Shown: piece by piece, positions 18,301 to 26,098 of the stretch
How the letters are laid out: each line of letters starts with the position of its first letter
Numbering within the stretch: the first letter of the stretch is position 1
Assembly (NCBI RefSeq): GCF_019469205.1
Contig: NZ_CP048265.1
Location: forward strand, 124,001-188,000
Source of the DNA: Gilliamella sp. ESL0405
GTDB taxonomy: Bacteria > Pseudomonadota > Gammaproteobacteria > Enterobacterales > Orbaceae
Direction: 5' to 3'
Length of the DNA stretch: 64,000 nt
The notes under the pieces: generated by a model
The model's input: the letters and a program-made list of their open reading frames with translations, nothing else
Told to the model about the DNA's origin: nothing
Databases searched by the model: none
Translations under genes and position numbers: made by a program

Positions 18301-18494
18301 CCTAAATAGGCTTGCTCTCTATCGGTCTGTTTCAGATTTTCTTTCTCATGACCAATGGTCACCCCGATACCGCCACTACTCATCAGCCCGGATTTTTTCG
18401 TCTTCGTCTCTTGTTTACGGTAATAAGACTCCTCGGCGGCATCAATATCAATATTATTGCCCGCCTTCAGATTGACATCGTGAGTACCGACCAC
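15342..18494 (-). CDS. Orphan CdiA fragment with colicin D-like tRNase C-terminus
   Basis: The in-frame homology to cdiA begins at about 18770; the first usable start in this frame is 18494. It carries the FHA-2 part, the DUF-like Asp/Lys-rich region and the pretoxin end to AAGKNAVENN (at 16179). It lacks the signal peptide, TPS domain, FHA-1 repeats and receptor-binding region. After VENN come about 280 new residues. These include a hydrophobic segment (VIVIGGLIAAPIAIDIAG), probably for entry across the inner membrane. A C-terminal domain follows (KKFKHAADFGI, YETAIKSHMGD, VVVLDKSGNFVTGFK) of the colicin D type, which cuts tRNA-Arg in the anticodon loop. Confidence 0.8.
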   Translation of the reverse strand: MVGTHDVNLKAGNNIDIDAAEESYYRKQETKTKKSGLMSSGGIGVTIGHEKENLKQTDREQAYLGSTVGSTEGNVSIQAGKDITVKGSDIIAKQDVNLTGENVAIEALDAKTTYNEQYTYEKSGLTIALTGTAADMYEAAKAVERAKEKGNDKLLALQSIKSALTALEAIEDLQLQNQQGQKQASIGVSVMVGTQRTEREVNQEQHNVISSGVSAGQNIHITATGDANEQGGNITLKGSEVKAGNDINLTANRDVNVIGAVNTQHSDRDEKSYGGGVGIQLQFGGDESGLRFKANGNFSRERENADGSAWTESVIDARNQLNIKTGHDVNVVGGQLKGDTVKMNVGNNLNIQSLQDTDNYDYEKISASVSGTAGYGGVSANGSLSATEMESKWASVTDQSGIFAGQGGYDITVGNNTDLKGAVIASKAEDTNKNKLDTGTISFSDIKNKADFKVTHVAISGGTAGPGAPTAFKDSDSDSSTTKSAVEKGELIIRNQDQQKQDINGLSRDTDSANNPLKQIFDKQKELDKIETVELIKDIAQQAKSVVKKYDRIEAQKEVDKNKDALTRAEAEKRYKYLSDEEKAKYASFEQYYSANEDSIYYALVDAHLEANKDKNLGAMGGNVSKGIDTAMAIVTGVITGDITGSLAGASAPWIAEQIKLHTGHADEKGNWVTDDIAGNLIAHAILGAVVAELQGGPSIAGGVGAVAGELAAKLIREQLYGKDVKDLTEAEKQNISALAQLAAGLAIAAGGGDTGAAGAAMAAGKNAVENNHIGQAIVKAAEASCNGDKACEDKVIWEGINSYNETIIEYGEPQVIVIGGLIAAPIAIDIAGPAIASCTANPVLCANNVGTWLIETVGFEGYPAAGLGMTAGSLVNSLSKSELNELAAIMELYKNNRIENPSVVLNEIKTTLSENANYKIVYDRANNTIIKQIKVGNGMGGNSVANELTGITQKQLDKKFKHAADFGITTTKKNAETLSQYETAIKSHMGDEATKPLGTYGFVTDSKVFFNSNTNNVVVLDKSGNFVTGFKITPGTPQYENYMKNGVLR

Positions 18495-18770
18495 CTGACT
18501 ACCGGTGACACTTAAATTATTCCCGGCGGCAATGGTGACACTATCGCCATAGAGCTGACTGCCTTTTTCGGTGGTATTATCGATTTGCGTCTGCGTGGTG
18601 GTGGTCGTTTTATTTAAAAAGCCTTTGCTTGAACTCTTATGGAACTCATCTAACTCAAATCGCTCAGACGACGTCCCGATAGCGATATCATTATCTGCAT
18701 AAAGCCCTAATTGCTTACCGGCAGCAATATCGACCGTTTTGGCATTAATATCATGTCCAGCATCGATAAG
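16179..18770 (-). repeat. Third long copy of the cdiA FHA-2/pretoxin core
   Basis: This copy is nearly identical to 20436-23030 and 27050-29640. At its 5' end (about 18770) the reading shifts from IDAGHDI to NAKTVDIAAGKQ. That joins two similar AGHDI units that lie apart in the full gene, so an internal deletion between short repeats shaped the end. Confidence 0.85.
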
Positions 18771-18774
18771 GGTA

Positions 18775-18872
18775 GGGGGCTTTAGCTGCTAGGGTTTTAT
18801 GTCGGTTGCCCTGTTATCATTAAGATTGAACAGGGCAAGTTAATTATAGAGCCTGATTTATTAAAAAAGGAA
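18775..18872 (+). pseudogene. Degenerate SymE-family gene (copy 5)
   Basis: The bases TTTTATGTCGGTTGCCCTG, then the run through GAACAGGGCAAG, match the second half of the intact symE with frame breaks. It lies between the 5' end of the third cdiA copy and the 155-aa immunity gene. Confidence 0.7.
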
Positions 18873-18876
18873 TTTG

Positions 18877-19344
18877 TTAACATATAATTTCATAAAGTGT
18901 GTCAGGCGGTGCCTGGTATGCTTCAAAATCAGCATGGATGACTTCCCTCATTTCAGAAAAACTTATTTTTTTAATCGTTTCTATTTGGTTGCATTCAGTC
19001 ATGGATACAACCATTTTAGATGCATTAGTAATTTTGATCATATCAATCAATGTATTAATAAGTATATCTAGACGTTCTTTCGGATCTGCAGGAAAGCCAA
19101 TATCTGTATCTGGTGCATATTGGTCATAATCTATTAAATAAGTAGCATTAATAGAATTAGGACCATCACTTATATCAAATATAAAAGCCTCCATGTTTGG
19201 TATTAAATTTATGGGGTAATTAAATAATTCTCTTTTTTCAATTTTTCGAATATTAATTGAACATACTTTTATGTAATCATCTAATTTTAATTTATAATCT
19301 ATATTTATATCTGGCAATATATAACCATATACATCATTTGACAT
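18877..19344 (-). CDS. Probable immunity protein of the His-rich orphan toxin
   Basis: A 155-residue soluble, acidic protein starting MSNDVYGYILPDINIDYKLK. I recognise no family. It starts 8 bases after the stop of the orphan CdiA copy at 19353 and is followed by a symE remnant, the exact position of the immunity gene in the other modules. Immunity function is therefore inferred from order alone. Its base composition is much more AT-rich than the cdiA core. Confidence 0.6.
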   Translation of the reverse strand: MSNDVYGYILPDINIDYKLKLDDYIKVCSINIRKIEKRELFNYPINLIPNMEAFIFDISDGPNSINATYLIDYDQYAPDTDIGFPADPKERLDILINTLIDMIKITNASKMVVSMTECNQIETIKKISFSEMREVIHADFEAYQAPPDTLYEIIC

Positions 19345-19352
19345 AATATCTC

Positions 19353-22300
19353 CTATTTTTTATCTAAAATCCAAGGACCAACGGGCTTACCATTTTCATC
19401 AATTTGTCTGTAATAGCTTTTATCTTTATATATTTTGCCGTTATGAGATTTATAAGTTTGCTTATGTTCATGCGGTGGAACTTTTCCATTTTCGTCATAT
19501 CCAAGTTTCCCATGTGTTTTTTGTTGCCCATAATCTTCTCTTGAGAACATATTACCTCTTTCATCATAATAAGTAACACTCCTAGAACCATCTGCTCTCG
19601 ATACCTCATAAATTGAGTTTGGCGTAGAGGTTTTTGGTGCTTTACCTGATGGTACAATGATGTGTTCAATAATCACTTTATTTGTTGCTGGGTTAATAAT
19701 TGGATTGGATGATGTACTATTTGCCCCCTTACCAGCATTAATTTGTTGCTCTTTCGCTACATGCTCACCAAATTTACTACTTTCGTTTGCTTTCTGATTG
19801 GCAGCTTGATTATCAAGTATTTTATCCTTAGTCTCTTTATAATTTCCACCACCTTGTTCAACATTTCCTTTTCCGTGTTGTAGCTCTAACTCTGTTTTGT
19901 CTAATGGTTTGTTGGTAGTATTTCCCTTTCCGGCATTGGTTGCAGTTTTTCCGATCAACTGCTTGGTGTTACCGAATACTTTTTGTATTCTAGGCAGAGT
20001 AATCCCAGCTCCAACTACACCATGAACTGTCATCATGCTACCCATATAATAGCCAGCCATTTTTTGTGCATCTTCTTGGTTGTAACCCCAACGCTGAAAA
20101 GATAACACCACGCCATCATAGATACTGCGCAATTCATTTGCTTCTTTTGATGTTGATTTTAATAAATGGTTTATTTCCTGATAACCTATTTGAGTTTCCA
20201 CAGGATATAAATAAGTATATTGTTGGTAGGTCTTCAATGCATCATAAGCATTTTGGCGTTCTGTTGCACATGCCTGACTATTAGCATCAACACAGGCTTC
20301 TAACAAAGCATTTGTCGTGCTTTCATCTTTTATTTGAAGCTCTAATAATTTTAGTTTTTCAGAATCAGTTATTGTTCCATTTTTTTCTTTATATTTTAGA
20401 CTTTCTTTAGTCTGATGATCTGACGAATTTAAATAATTATTCTCAACCGCATTCTTCCCGGCAGCCATCGCCGCACCGGCAGCGCCGGTATCACCGCCAC
20501 CGGCGGCAATCGCCAGGCCGGCAGCCAGCTGGGCGAGGGCGCTGATGTTTTGTTTTTCAGCTTCGGTTAAGTCTTTAACATCTTTACCGTAGAGTTGCTC
20601 ACTAATCAGTTTCGCCGCCAGCTCACCGGCAACCGCACCGACCCCACCGGCAATCGATGGGCCACCTTGCAGCTCAGCAACAACGGCGCCGAGTATCGCA
20701 TGGGCAATTAAGTTACCGGCGATATCATCGGTCACCCAGTTACCTTTTTCATCAGCATGACCGGTATGCAGTTTGATTTGCTCGGCAATCCACGGCGCAC
20801 TGGCACCCGCCAGACTACCGGTAATATCACCGGTAATCACCCCGGTCACTATCGCCATAGCAGTATCAATCCCTTTACTGACATTACCGCCCATTGTGCC
20901 CAGATTTTTATCTTTATTGGCTTTTAGCTGAGTATCAACCAGCGCGTAATAAATGGAGTCTTGATTCGCGCTATAATATTGTTCAAATGAGGCGTATTTC
21001 GCTTTTTCCTCATCACTTAAATATTTATATCGCTTTTCCGCTTCCGCCCGGGTTAACGCATCCTTATTTTTATCCACCTCTTTTTGTGCCTCAATGCGGT
21101 CATATTTCTTCACCACACTTTTAGCCTGTTGGGCAATATCTTTAATCAGCTCAACAGTTTCAATTTTATCCAGCTCTTTTTGCTTATCAAAAATCTGTTT
21201 GAGCGGATTATTGGCACTGTCCGTATCCCGGCTTAAGCCGTTGATATCCTGTTTTTGCTGGTCCTGATTGCGGATGATTAACTCGCCTTTTTCCACCGCT
21301 GATTTGGTGGTGCTTGAGTCACTGTCACTGTCTTTAAATGCCGTTGGCGCACCGGGACCGGCGGTGCCACCACTAATGGCAACATGGGTCACTTTAAAGT
21401 CAGCTTTATTTTTAATATCACTGAAGCTGATAGTGCCGGTATCAAGTTTGTTTTTACTGGTATCTTCCGCTTTCGAGGCAATCACGGCGCCTTTTAAGTC
21501 CGTGTTATTGCCGACCGTAATATCATAGCCGCCTTGACCGGCAAAGATACCCGACTGGTCAGTCACACTTGCCCATTTACTTTCCATTTCCGTGGCCGAT
21601 AACGAGCCGTTCGCACTCACCCCACCATAACCGGCGGTGCCGCTGACTGAAGCACTGATTTTTTCATAATCATAATTATCGGTATCTTGCAGTGACTGAA
21701 TGTTAAGATTATTGCCCACATTCATCTTCACCGTATCACCTTTTAACTGACCACCGACCACATTCACATCATGACCGGTTTTGATATTGAGTTGATTTTT
21801 AGCATCAATCACACTCTCGGTCCAGGCACTGCCGTCAGCGTTTTCCCGCTCCCGACTAAAGTTACCGTTGGCTTTAAACCGCAGACCACTTTCATCGCCA
21901 CCAAACTGAAGCTGAATGCCCACGCCACCGCCGTAGCTTTTCTCATCCCGGTCACTGTGCTGCGTATTGACCGCACCAATCACATTCACATCCCGGTTAG
22001 CGGTCAGATTAATATCATTGCCGGCTTTCACCTCACTGCCTTTTAAGGTGATATCCCCGCCTTGCTCATTTGCATCACCGGTTGCGGTGATATGAATATT
22101 CTGCCCGGCAGAGACCCCGCTACTGATAACATTATGTTGCTCCTGATTGACCTCCCGCTCAGTGCGCTGCGTGCCCACCATCACACTGACACCGATTGAT
22201 GCCTGTTTTTGACCTTGCTGATTTTGCAGCTGCAAATCTTCAATCGCTTCAAGTGCGGTCAGCGCAGATTTAATCGATTGCAGGGCTAATAACTTATCAT

Positions 22301-23903
22301 TGCCTTTCTCTTTCGCCCGCTCAACCGCTTTGGCCGCTTCATACATATCTGCTGCCGTACCGGTTAACGCAATGGTCAGTCCGGATTTCTCATAAGTGTA
22401 CTGCTCGTTATAGGTGGTTTTGGCATCAAGTGCCTCGATAGCCACATTCTCACCGGTTAAGTTCACATCCTGCTTAGCAATAATATCACTGCCTTTGACG
22501 GTAATATCCTTACCGGCCTGAATGCTCACATTACCCTCAGTGCTGCCGACGGTACTGCCTAAATAGGCTTGCTCGCTATCGGTCTGTTTCAGATTTTCTT
22601 TCTCATGACCAATTGTCACCCCGATACCGCCGCTACTCATCAGCCCGGATTTTTTCGTCTTCGTCTCTTGTTTACGGTAATAAGACTCCTCGGCGGCATC
22701 AATATCAATATTATTGCCCGCCTTCAGATTGACATCATGGGTACCGACCACCTGACTACCGGTGACACTTAAATTATTCCCGGCGGCAATGGTGACACTA
22801 TCGCCATAGAGCTGACTGCCTTTTTCGGTGGTATTATCGATTTGCGTCTGCGTGGTGGTGGTCGTTTTATTTAAAAAGCCTTTGCTTGAACTCTTATGGA
22901 ACTCATCTAACTCAAATCGCTCAGACGACGTCCCGATAGCGATATCATTATCGGCATAAAGCCCTAATTGCTTACCGGCAGCAATATCGACCGTTTTGGC
23001 ATCAATATCATGTCCGGCACTTAACGTCACATTATTGGCGGCACTGATTTCACTGCCAACGACATTGTGTTCATGGCTTTTACGATAATGTTTGCCGCCA
23101 CCTAAATCTAACTTCTCTTCAATCTCAGCGGCAGTAAAGCGAATATCATGACCGGCGTGCAACGACGTATTACCTGTCTCAGCATTATTAATAATCCAGC
23201 CGGCTTTAGCATGAATATCATGCCCGGCATCGATAACAATATTGCCATTATTCACCTGAATGATACTGGCCTGGTCGATATTGGTGGTGACATTATTACC
23301 ACGGATTTGCGTGCGGGTACTGGACAGAAGATTGATATCATTATCGGCAGATAAATAGACCAGCTTATCACCGACTAACTTCCCGTAATTGGTAATATCA
23401 TTTTTCGCATCGATTGCCACCCGCTCACCGAATACCGTGCCACTATTGGTGACATTATTGCCGGATAACTGAATATCTTTTTTCGCATTAATTAATCCAC
23501 TGCTATTGAGCGCCTGACCTTTAATAAAGACATTATCACCGGCAATTAACGCACCGTCATGGCTGAGCTCAGTGCGGTTAACAATGTAAACCTGCGGAAC
23601 TAAAACATCGATAGCTTGATGATTAATGACCACCTGCTTTTTCACCAACAAGACCATATCAGTGGTTAACGCTTTCATCTGCTCAGCAGACAGCTCCACC
23701 CCCGGCGCAATACCGTATTGATTAGCAAAGCTAATACCGGCATCCATTAAGGCTTGATACTGCGCTAAATCATTTTCATAGCCTTGCAAATAGCGATGAC
23801 CGGTCAAACCAACGATTTGTTCCTTAATCAGTTGTTGCTCATAATAACCGTCACCTAAGCGCTTAAGCACCGAGTCCGGATCGGCTTTTAAGCGACTTAA
23901 CAT
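19353..23903 (-). CDS. Orphan CdiA fragment with unrecognised His-rich toxin
   Basis: The in-frame homology to cdiA starts at about 24331 (LNDTARQPTTVEN), and the frame stays open back to a stop at 24432-24434. The first ATG is 23903. It carries the FHA-2 and pretoxin parts, then VENN at 20436, a second shared pretoxin block and the INAGKG hinge at about 19725. About 120 toxin residues follow (IIEHIIVPSGKAP, SVTYYDERGNMFSREDYGQQ, VPPHEHKQTY, GKPVGPWILDKK). I cannot name the toxin family. The His cluster PHEH may be catalytic. Without a signal peptide or TPS domain it is a silent store for recombination. Confidence 0.75.
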   Translation of the reverse strand: MLSRLKADPDSVLKRLGDGYYEQQLIKEQIVGLTGHRYLQGYENDLAQYQALMDAGISFANQYGIAPGVELSAEQMKALTTDMVLLVKKQVVINHQAIDVLVPQVYIVNRTELSHDGALIAGDNVFIKGQALNSSGLINAKKDIQLSGNNVTNSGTVFGERVAIDAKNDITNYGKLVGDKLVYLSADNDINLLSSTRTQIRGNNVTTNIDQASIIQVNNGNIVIDAGHDIHAKAGWIINNAETGNTSLHAGHDIRFTAAEIEEKLDLGGGKHYRKSHEHNVVGSEISAANNVTLSAGHDIDAKTVDIAAGKQLGLYADNDIAIGTSSERFELDEFHKSSSKGFLNKTTTTTQTQIDNTTEKGSQLYGDSVTIAAGNNLSVTGSQVVGTHDVNLKAGNNIDIDAAEESYYRKQETKTKKSGLMSSGGIGVTIGHEKENLKQTDSEQAYLGSTVGSTEGNVSIQAGKDITVKGSDIIAKQDVNLTGENVAIEALDAKTTYNEQYTYEKSGLTIALTGTAADMYEAAKAVERAKEKGNDKLLALQSIKSALTALEAIEDLQLQNQQGQKQASIGVSVMVGTQRTEREVNQEQHNVISSGVSAGQNIHITATGDANEQGGDITLKGSEVKAGNDINLTANRDVNVIGAVNTQHSDRDEKSYGGGVGIQLQFGGDESGLRFKANGNFSRERENADGSAWTESVIDAKNQLNIKTGHDVNVVGGQLKGDTVKMNVGNNLNIQSLQDTDNYDYEKISASVSGTAGYGGVSANGSLSATEMESKWASVTDQSGIFAGQGGYDITVGNNTDLKGAVIASKAEDTSKNKLDTGTISFSDIKNKADFKVTHVAISGGTAGPGAPTAFKDSDSDSSTTKSAVEKGELIIRNQDQQKQDINGLSRDTDSANNPLKQIFDKQKELDKIETVELIKDIAQQAKSVVKKYDRIEAQKEVDKNKDALTRAEAEKRYKYLSDEEKAKYASFEQYYSANQDSIYYALVDTQLKANKDKNLGTMGGNVSKGIDTAMAIVTGVITGDITGSLAGASAPWIAEQIKLHTGHADEKGNWVTDDIAGNLIAHAILGAVVAELQGGPSIAGGVGAVAGELAAKLISEQLYGKDVKDLTEAEKQNISALAQLAAGLAIAAGGGDTGAAGAAMAAGKNAVENNYLNSSDHQTKESLKYKEKNGTITDSEKLKLLELQIKDESTTNALLEACVDANSQACATERQNAYDALKTYQQYTYLYPVETQIGYQEINHLLKSTSKEANELRSIYDGVVLSFQRWGYNQEDAQKMAGYYMGSMMTVHGVVGAGITLPRIQKVFGNTKQLIGKTATNAGKGNTTNKPLDKTELELQHGKGNVEQGGGNYKETKDKILDNQAANQKANESSKFGEHVAKEQQINAGKGANSTSSNPIINPATNKVIIEHIIVPSGKAPKTSTPNSIYEVSRADGSRSVTYYDERGNMFSREDYGQQKTHGKLGYDENGKVPPHEHKQTYKSHNGKIYKDKSYYRQIDENGKPVGPWILDKK
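19725..20160 (-). repeat. Second shared pretoxin block (ends at the INAGKG hinge)
   Basis: Nearly identical to 13363-13823 and, over its last part, to 25239-25443. It encodes RSIYDGVVLSFQRWGY to INAGKG. After the GKG codons the three copies diverge completely into different toxins, so this is a second exchange point besides VENN. Confidence 0.85.
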
Positions 23904-24331
23904 ATAGTCTGAACTTAACCATTTCTTACGCTGAGTAAAGTTAGGGTCGGTTTCAATAATATAATTTTTATCGGTATCTTTATTGACGATCCATAAACTG
24001 TTATCCGGCAGGGTTAAATTAGGCTCATAAATGCTGATAGTTTTAGGCGGGGTGATATCCTTATCGGCGGTGGCTAAATCGGCATGATCTGCCTGTTGGC
24101 TTTGCTGATTTAAATGGTCATCAATATTATTATCGACAGGGGTATTTGCAGAGGTGATAACCTCCTGTTTATCGATTGTCGCGTTAACCGCCGTTGTATT
24201 ATCGTGCCCAAAATGCGGGTTATCAATCTGTTTTTCGTGTTGCTTAGCTGAATCTTGAACAGGCTGATTAATATCAACATGTTGATGGGTATTTTCAACC
24301 GTTGTTGGTTGACGAGCGGTATCGTTTAATA
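20436..24331 (-). repeat. Second long copy of the cdiA FHA-2/pretoxin core (3.9 kb)
   Basis: Almost base-for-base the same as 27050-30945 of the full cdiA, with scattered substitutions. The left edge is the VENN codons. The right edge is within LNDTARQP, just after the receptor-binding part of the full gene. Confidence 0.92.
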
Positions 24332-24474
24332 TGAAATCTTGTAATAAATAAAGGGGAAGGGAGGTATTGTCTTTATTTTTAGGGATTTTGTTGGGGAAAG
24401 ATAAAAAAATACACTTAGCCGTATTTAAAAATTATCTATTATGCTAAAGATAGCACAAGGTGCAAAAGCTACTC

Positions 24475-24600
24475 CAAACCTCACTAACGGTTAAGGTGGG
24501 GTGGCTGGAGTAGATAAGCTTTTATTTTGGGTTGCCCTGTTATTATTAAGATTGAACTGGGCAAGTTGATTATTGAACTTGCGATGCAGATCTAAAAAGT
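24475..24600 (+). pseudogene. Degenerate SymE-family gene (copy 6)
   Basis: TGGCTGGAGTAGATAAGC and the run to GAACTTGCGATGCAG match the second half of the intact symE with stops in frame. It lies between the second cdiA copy and the 79-aa immunity gene. Confidence 0.72.
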
Positions 24601-24602
24601 AA

Positions 24603-24636
24603 TAAAAGCTCCCCGCTTAACCAGAGCGGGGCTTTT
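24603..24636. terminator. Bidirectional hairpin after the 79-aa immunity gene
   Basis: AAAAGCTCCCCGCT and AGAGCGGGGCTTTT form a strong stem, with T runs on both strands. It separates the immunity gene from the symE remnant. Confidence 0.75.
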
Positions 24637-24638
24637 AT

Positions 24639-24878
24639 TTATGCGGTAACAAGATCCTGTTTTGCTTCATTTAAAATATTAATAAATTCATCAAGTGGAA
24701 ATTTTGGTGTTACCTGTTCTGCTAGTATTCTGGAGTCAAAGAAAAACTCTATTTCTATATTAGAAATACCTTTGTCTTTATTTAATTGGCAAAGTATTTG
24801 TCCTTTGTAGGATATTTCAATAGTTATTTCTTTATACTTATTATCACTAAAAAAATCAATTTCAAAATCAGTACTCAT
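24639..24878 (-). CDS. Probable immunity protein of the small RNase-like toxin
   Basis: A 79-residue acidic protein (start MSTDFEIDFFSDNKYKEITI) with a beta-rich pattern and no recognised family. It starts 21 bases after the stop of the orphan toxin at 24900 and ends at a strong terminator. Its function is inferred from toxin-immunity order. Confidence 0.6.
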   Translation of the reverse strand: MSTDFEIDFFSDNKYKEITIEISYKGQILCQLNKDKGISNIEIEFFFDSRILAEQVTPKFPLDEFINILNEAKQDLVTA

Positions 24879-24899
24879 AATTAGTCATTCCCTTATCAG

Positions 24900-25238
24900 T
24901 TATTTCTTTTTTGGATCTAAAAAACCAGAAAAAGAACCATCAGCGTTATAGCGGATTCCTTGTCCGTTAGGTAATCTATATTCAACGCCACCACGAGATA
25001 ATTCTGTTCTAATCGTATTAGGGTTTTCTAATACTCCCTTAACAAATTCACTAGCTGCCGCATTCTTTTGAGTAACATTACCTTTCAATGGATCAAATGT
25101 TCCGCCTTGTCTACCTGCATGTTTTTCCCAAGCTCTAGCCGCCTCAGATAATCCTTGAGCGTTTACTGGCTTATTGGCGGAGTTAACTAATTCATTGATG
25201 TTTAAATTATTAGCAGTCTGTCCTGTTGCACTCGACAT
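24900..25238 (-). CDS. Orphan CdiA C-terminus, small RNase-like (BECR-type) toxin
   Basis: The ATG at 25238 follows directly on the conserved INAGKG hinge. The frame is open upstream and encodes the shared pretoxin block (KPLDKTELELQHGKG) to about 25443, where symE sequence takes over. The toxin is about 110 residues: GLSEAARAWEKHAGRQGGTF, KNAAASEFVKGVL, then YRLPNGQGIRYNADGSFSGF. The final pattern (G-x-G-x-R-[FY]-x-x-DG-x-F-x-G-F) resembles small RNase toxins of the BECR fold. This is the smallest module: hinge, toxin and immunity gene only. Confidence 0.65.
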   Translation of the reverse strand: MSSATGQTANNLNINELVNSANKPVNAQGLSEAARAWEKHAGRQGGTFDPLKGNVTQKNAAASEFVKGVLENPNTIRTELSRGGVEYRLPNGQGIRYNADGSFSGFLDPKKK

Positions 25239-25443
25239 CCCCTTACCAGCATTAATTTGTTGTTCTTTCGCTACATGTTCACCAAAATTACTACTTTCGT
25301 TGGCTTTCTGATTGGCAGCTTGATTATCAAGTATTTTATCCTTAGTCTCTTTATAATTTCCACCACCTTGTTCAACATTTCCTTTTCCGTGTTGTAGCTC
25401 TAACTCTGTTTTGTCTAATGGTTTGTTGGCAGTAGGTCCCTTT
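25239..25443 (-). repeat. Short copy of the second pretoxin block
   Basis: Matches the last 205 bases of the block at 19725-20160 (NKPLDKTELELQHGKGN to INAGKG). It is broken at its upstream side at another GKG codon run, where the dead symE begins. Confidence 0.85.
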
Positions 25444-25660
25444 CCCGTCTGCGAGAAGCGTCATAACGCCTTATTATAGTGTTGGCTATATCAGCATCCG
25501 CCGCGACCCCAAAGCCAAAGAAGCTTACACCCACTACAGCAAACCACCCTGCGCTGCATCTTAAAGGCAATTGGTTAGAACAATCTGGGCTCGCTAGCGG
25601 GCAACCTGTCACCATTACGGCTAAAAAAGGTAAGCTAATTGTTCAACTTGCGAAGTAGAT
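25440..25660 (+). pseudogene. Frameshifted SymE-family gene (copy 7, a second subtype)
   Basis: One frame reads YYSVGYISIRRDPKAKEAY and THYSKPP. After a frameshift near 25550 it continues LHLKGNWLEQSGLASGQPVT and ITAKKGKLIVQLAK with a stop at about 25658. This is an almost complete SymE with a single break. Its sequence differs from the intact copy but matches the scrap at 11117-11155. It lies downstream of the main cdiI. Confidence 0.78.
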
Positions 25661-25685
25661 CGCATTGTTGATAAATGATTAGTTC

Positions 25686-25711
25686 AGTTCTGCGATGGGG
25701 ATCGCAGAACT
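25686..25711. terminator. Hairpin between symE remnant and cdiI
   Basis: AGTTCTGCGAT and ATCGCAGAACT form a perfect 11-bp stem with a GGGG loop. A near copy lies at 11175-11199. Confidence 0.7.
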
Positions 25712-25714
25712 GAA

Positions 25715-26092
25715 TTAGTTATTTTTTATCCCTAAACGAAGAGTATATGTAGGAAATAAAGGTTCTAAAATAAATTCATTGTTAAAAATAAATAATTTCG
25801 TTGATAATGCTATAACATCATAAATATTCTCTGCAAAGAGATAAAAATTTGTTTTAAAAACTGGAATATTTTTATCATCGGCAATGATAAAAATTTCTTT
25901 ATCATTCAATATATTTTCATTCAAGATAGACTCAACATTATCATAATCTTTATGACTAATTTTAGACCAAACCATATTACCTTTAACTAAAGGATATTGC
26001 TCAAAAATAGCCATAACATCTTTCAATAGATTATCATCAATAATCGTAAAATCATCTTTTAGCGCATCTTTACATTCGTCAAATAAGGTCAT
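25715..26092 (-). CDS. cdiI: CDI immunity protein of the full-length CdiA
   Basis: A 125-residue acidic protein (MTLFDECKDALKDDFTIIDD, then NMVWSKISHKDYDNVESILN). It starts 6 bases after the cdiA stop, the classical position of cdiI. I recognise no named family. By its place it should bind the C-terminal toxin of the functional CdiA and protect siblings. It ends at a strong hairpin. Confidence 0.72.
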   Translation of the reverse strand: MTLFDECKDALKDDFTIIDDNLLKDVMAIFEQYPLVKGNMVWSKISHKDYDNVESILNENILNDKEIFIIADDKNIPVFKTNFYLFAENIYDVIALSTKLFIFNNEFILEPLFPTYTLRLGIKNN

Positions 26093-26098
26093 TACAAT

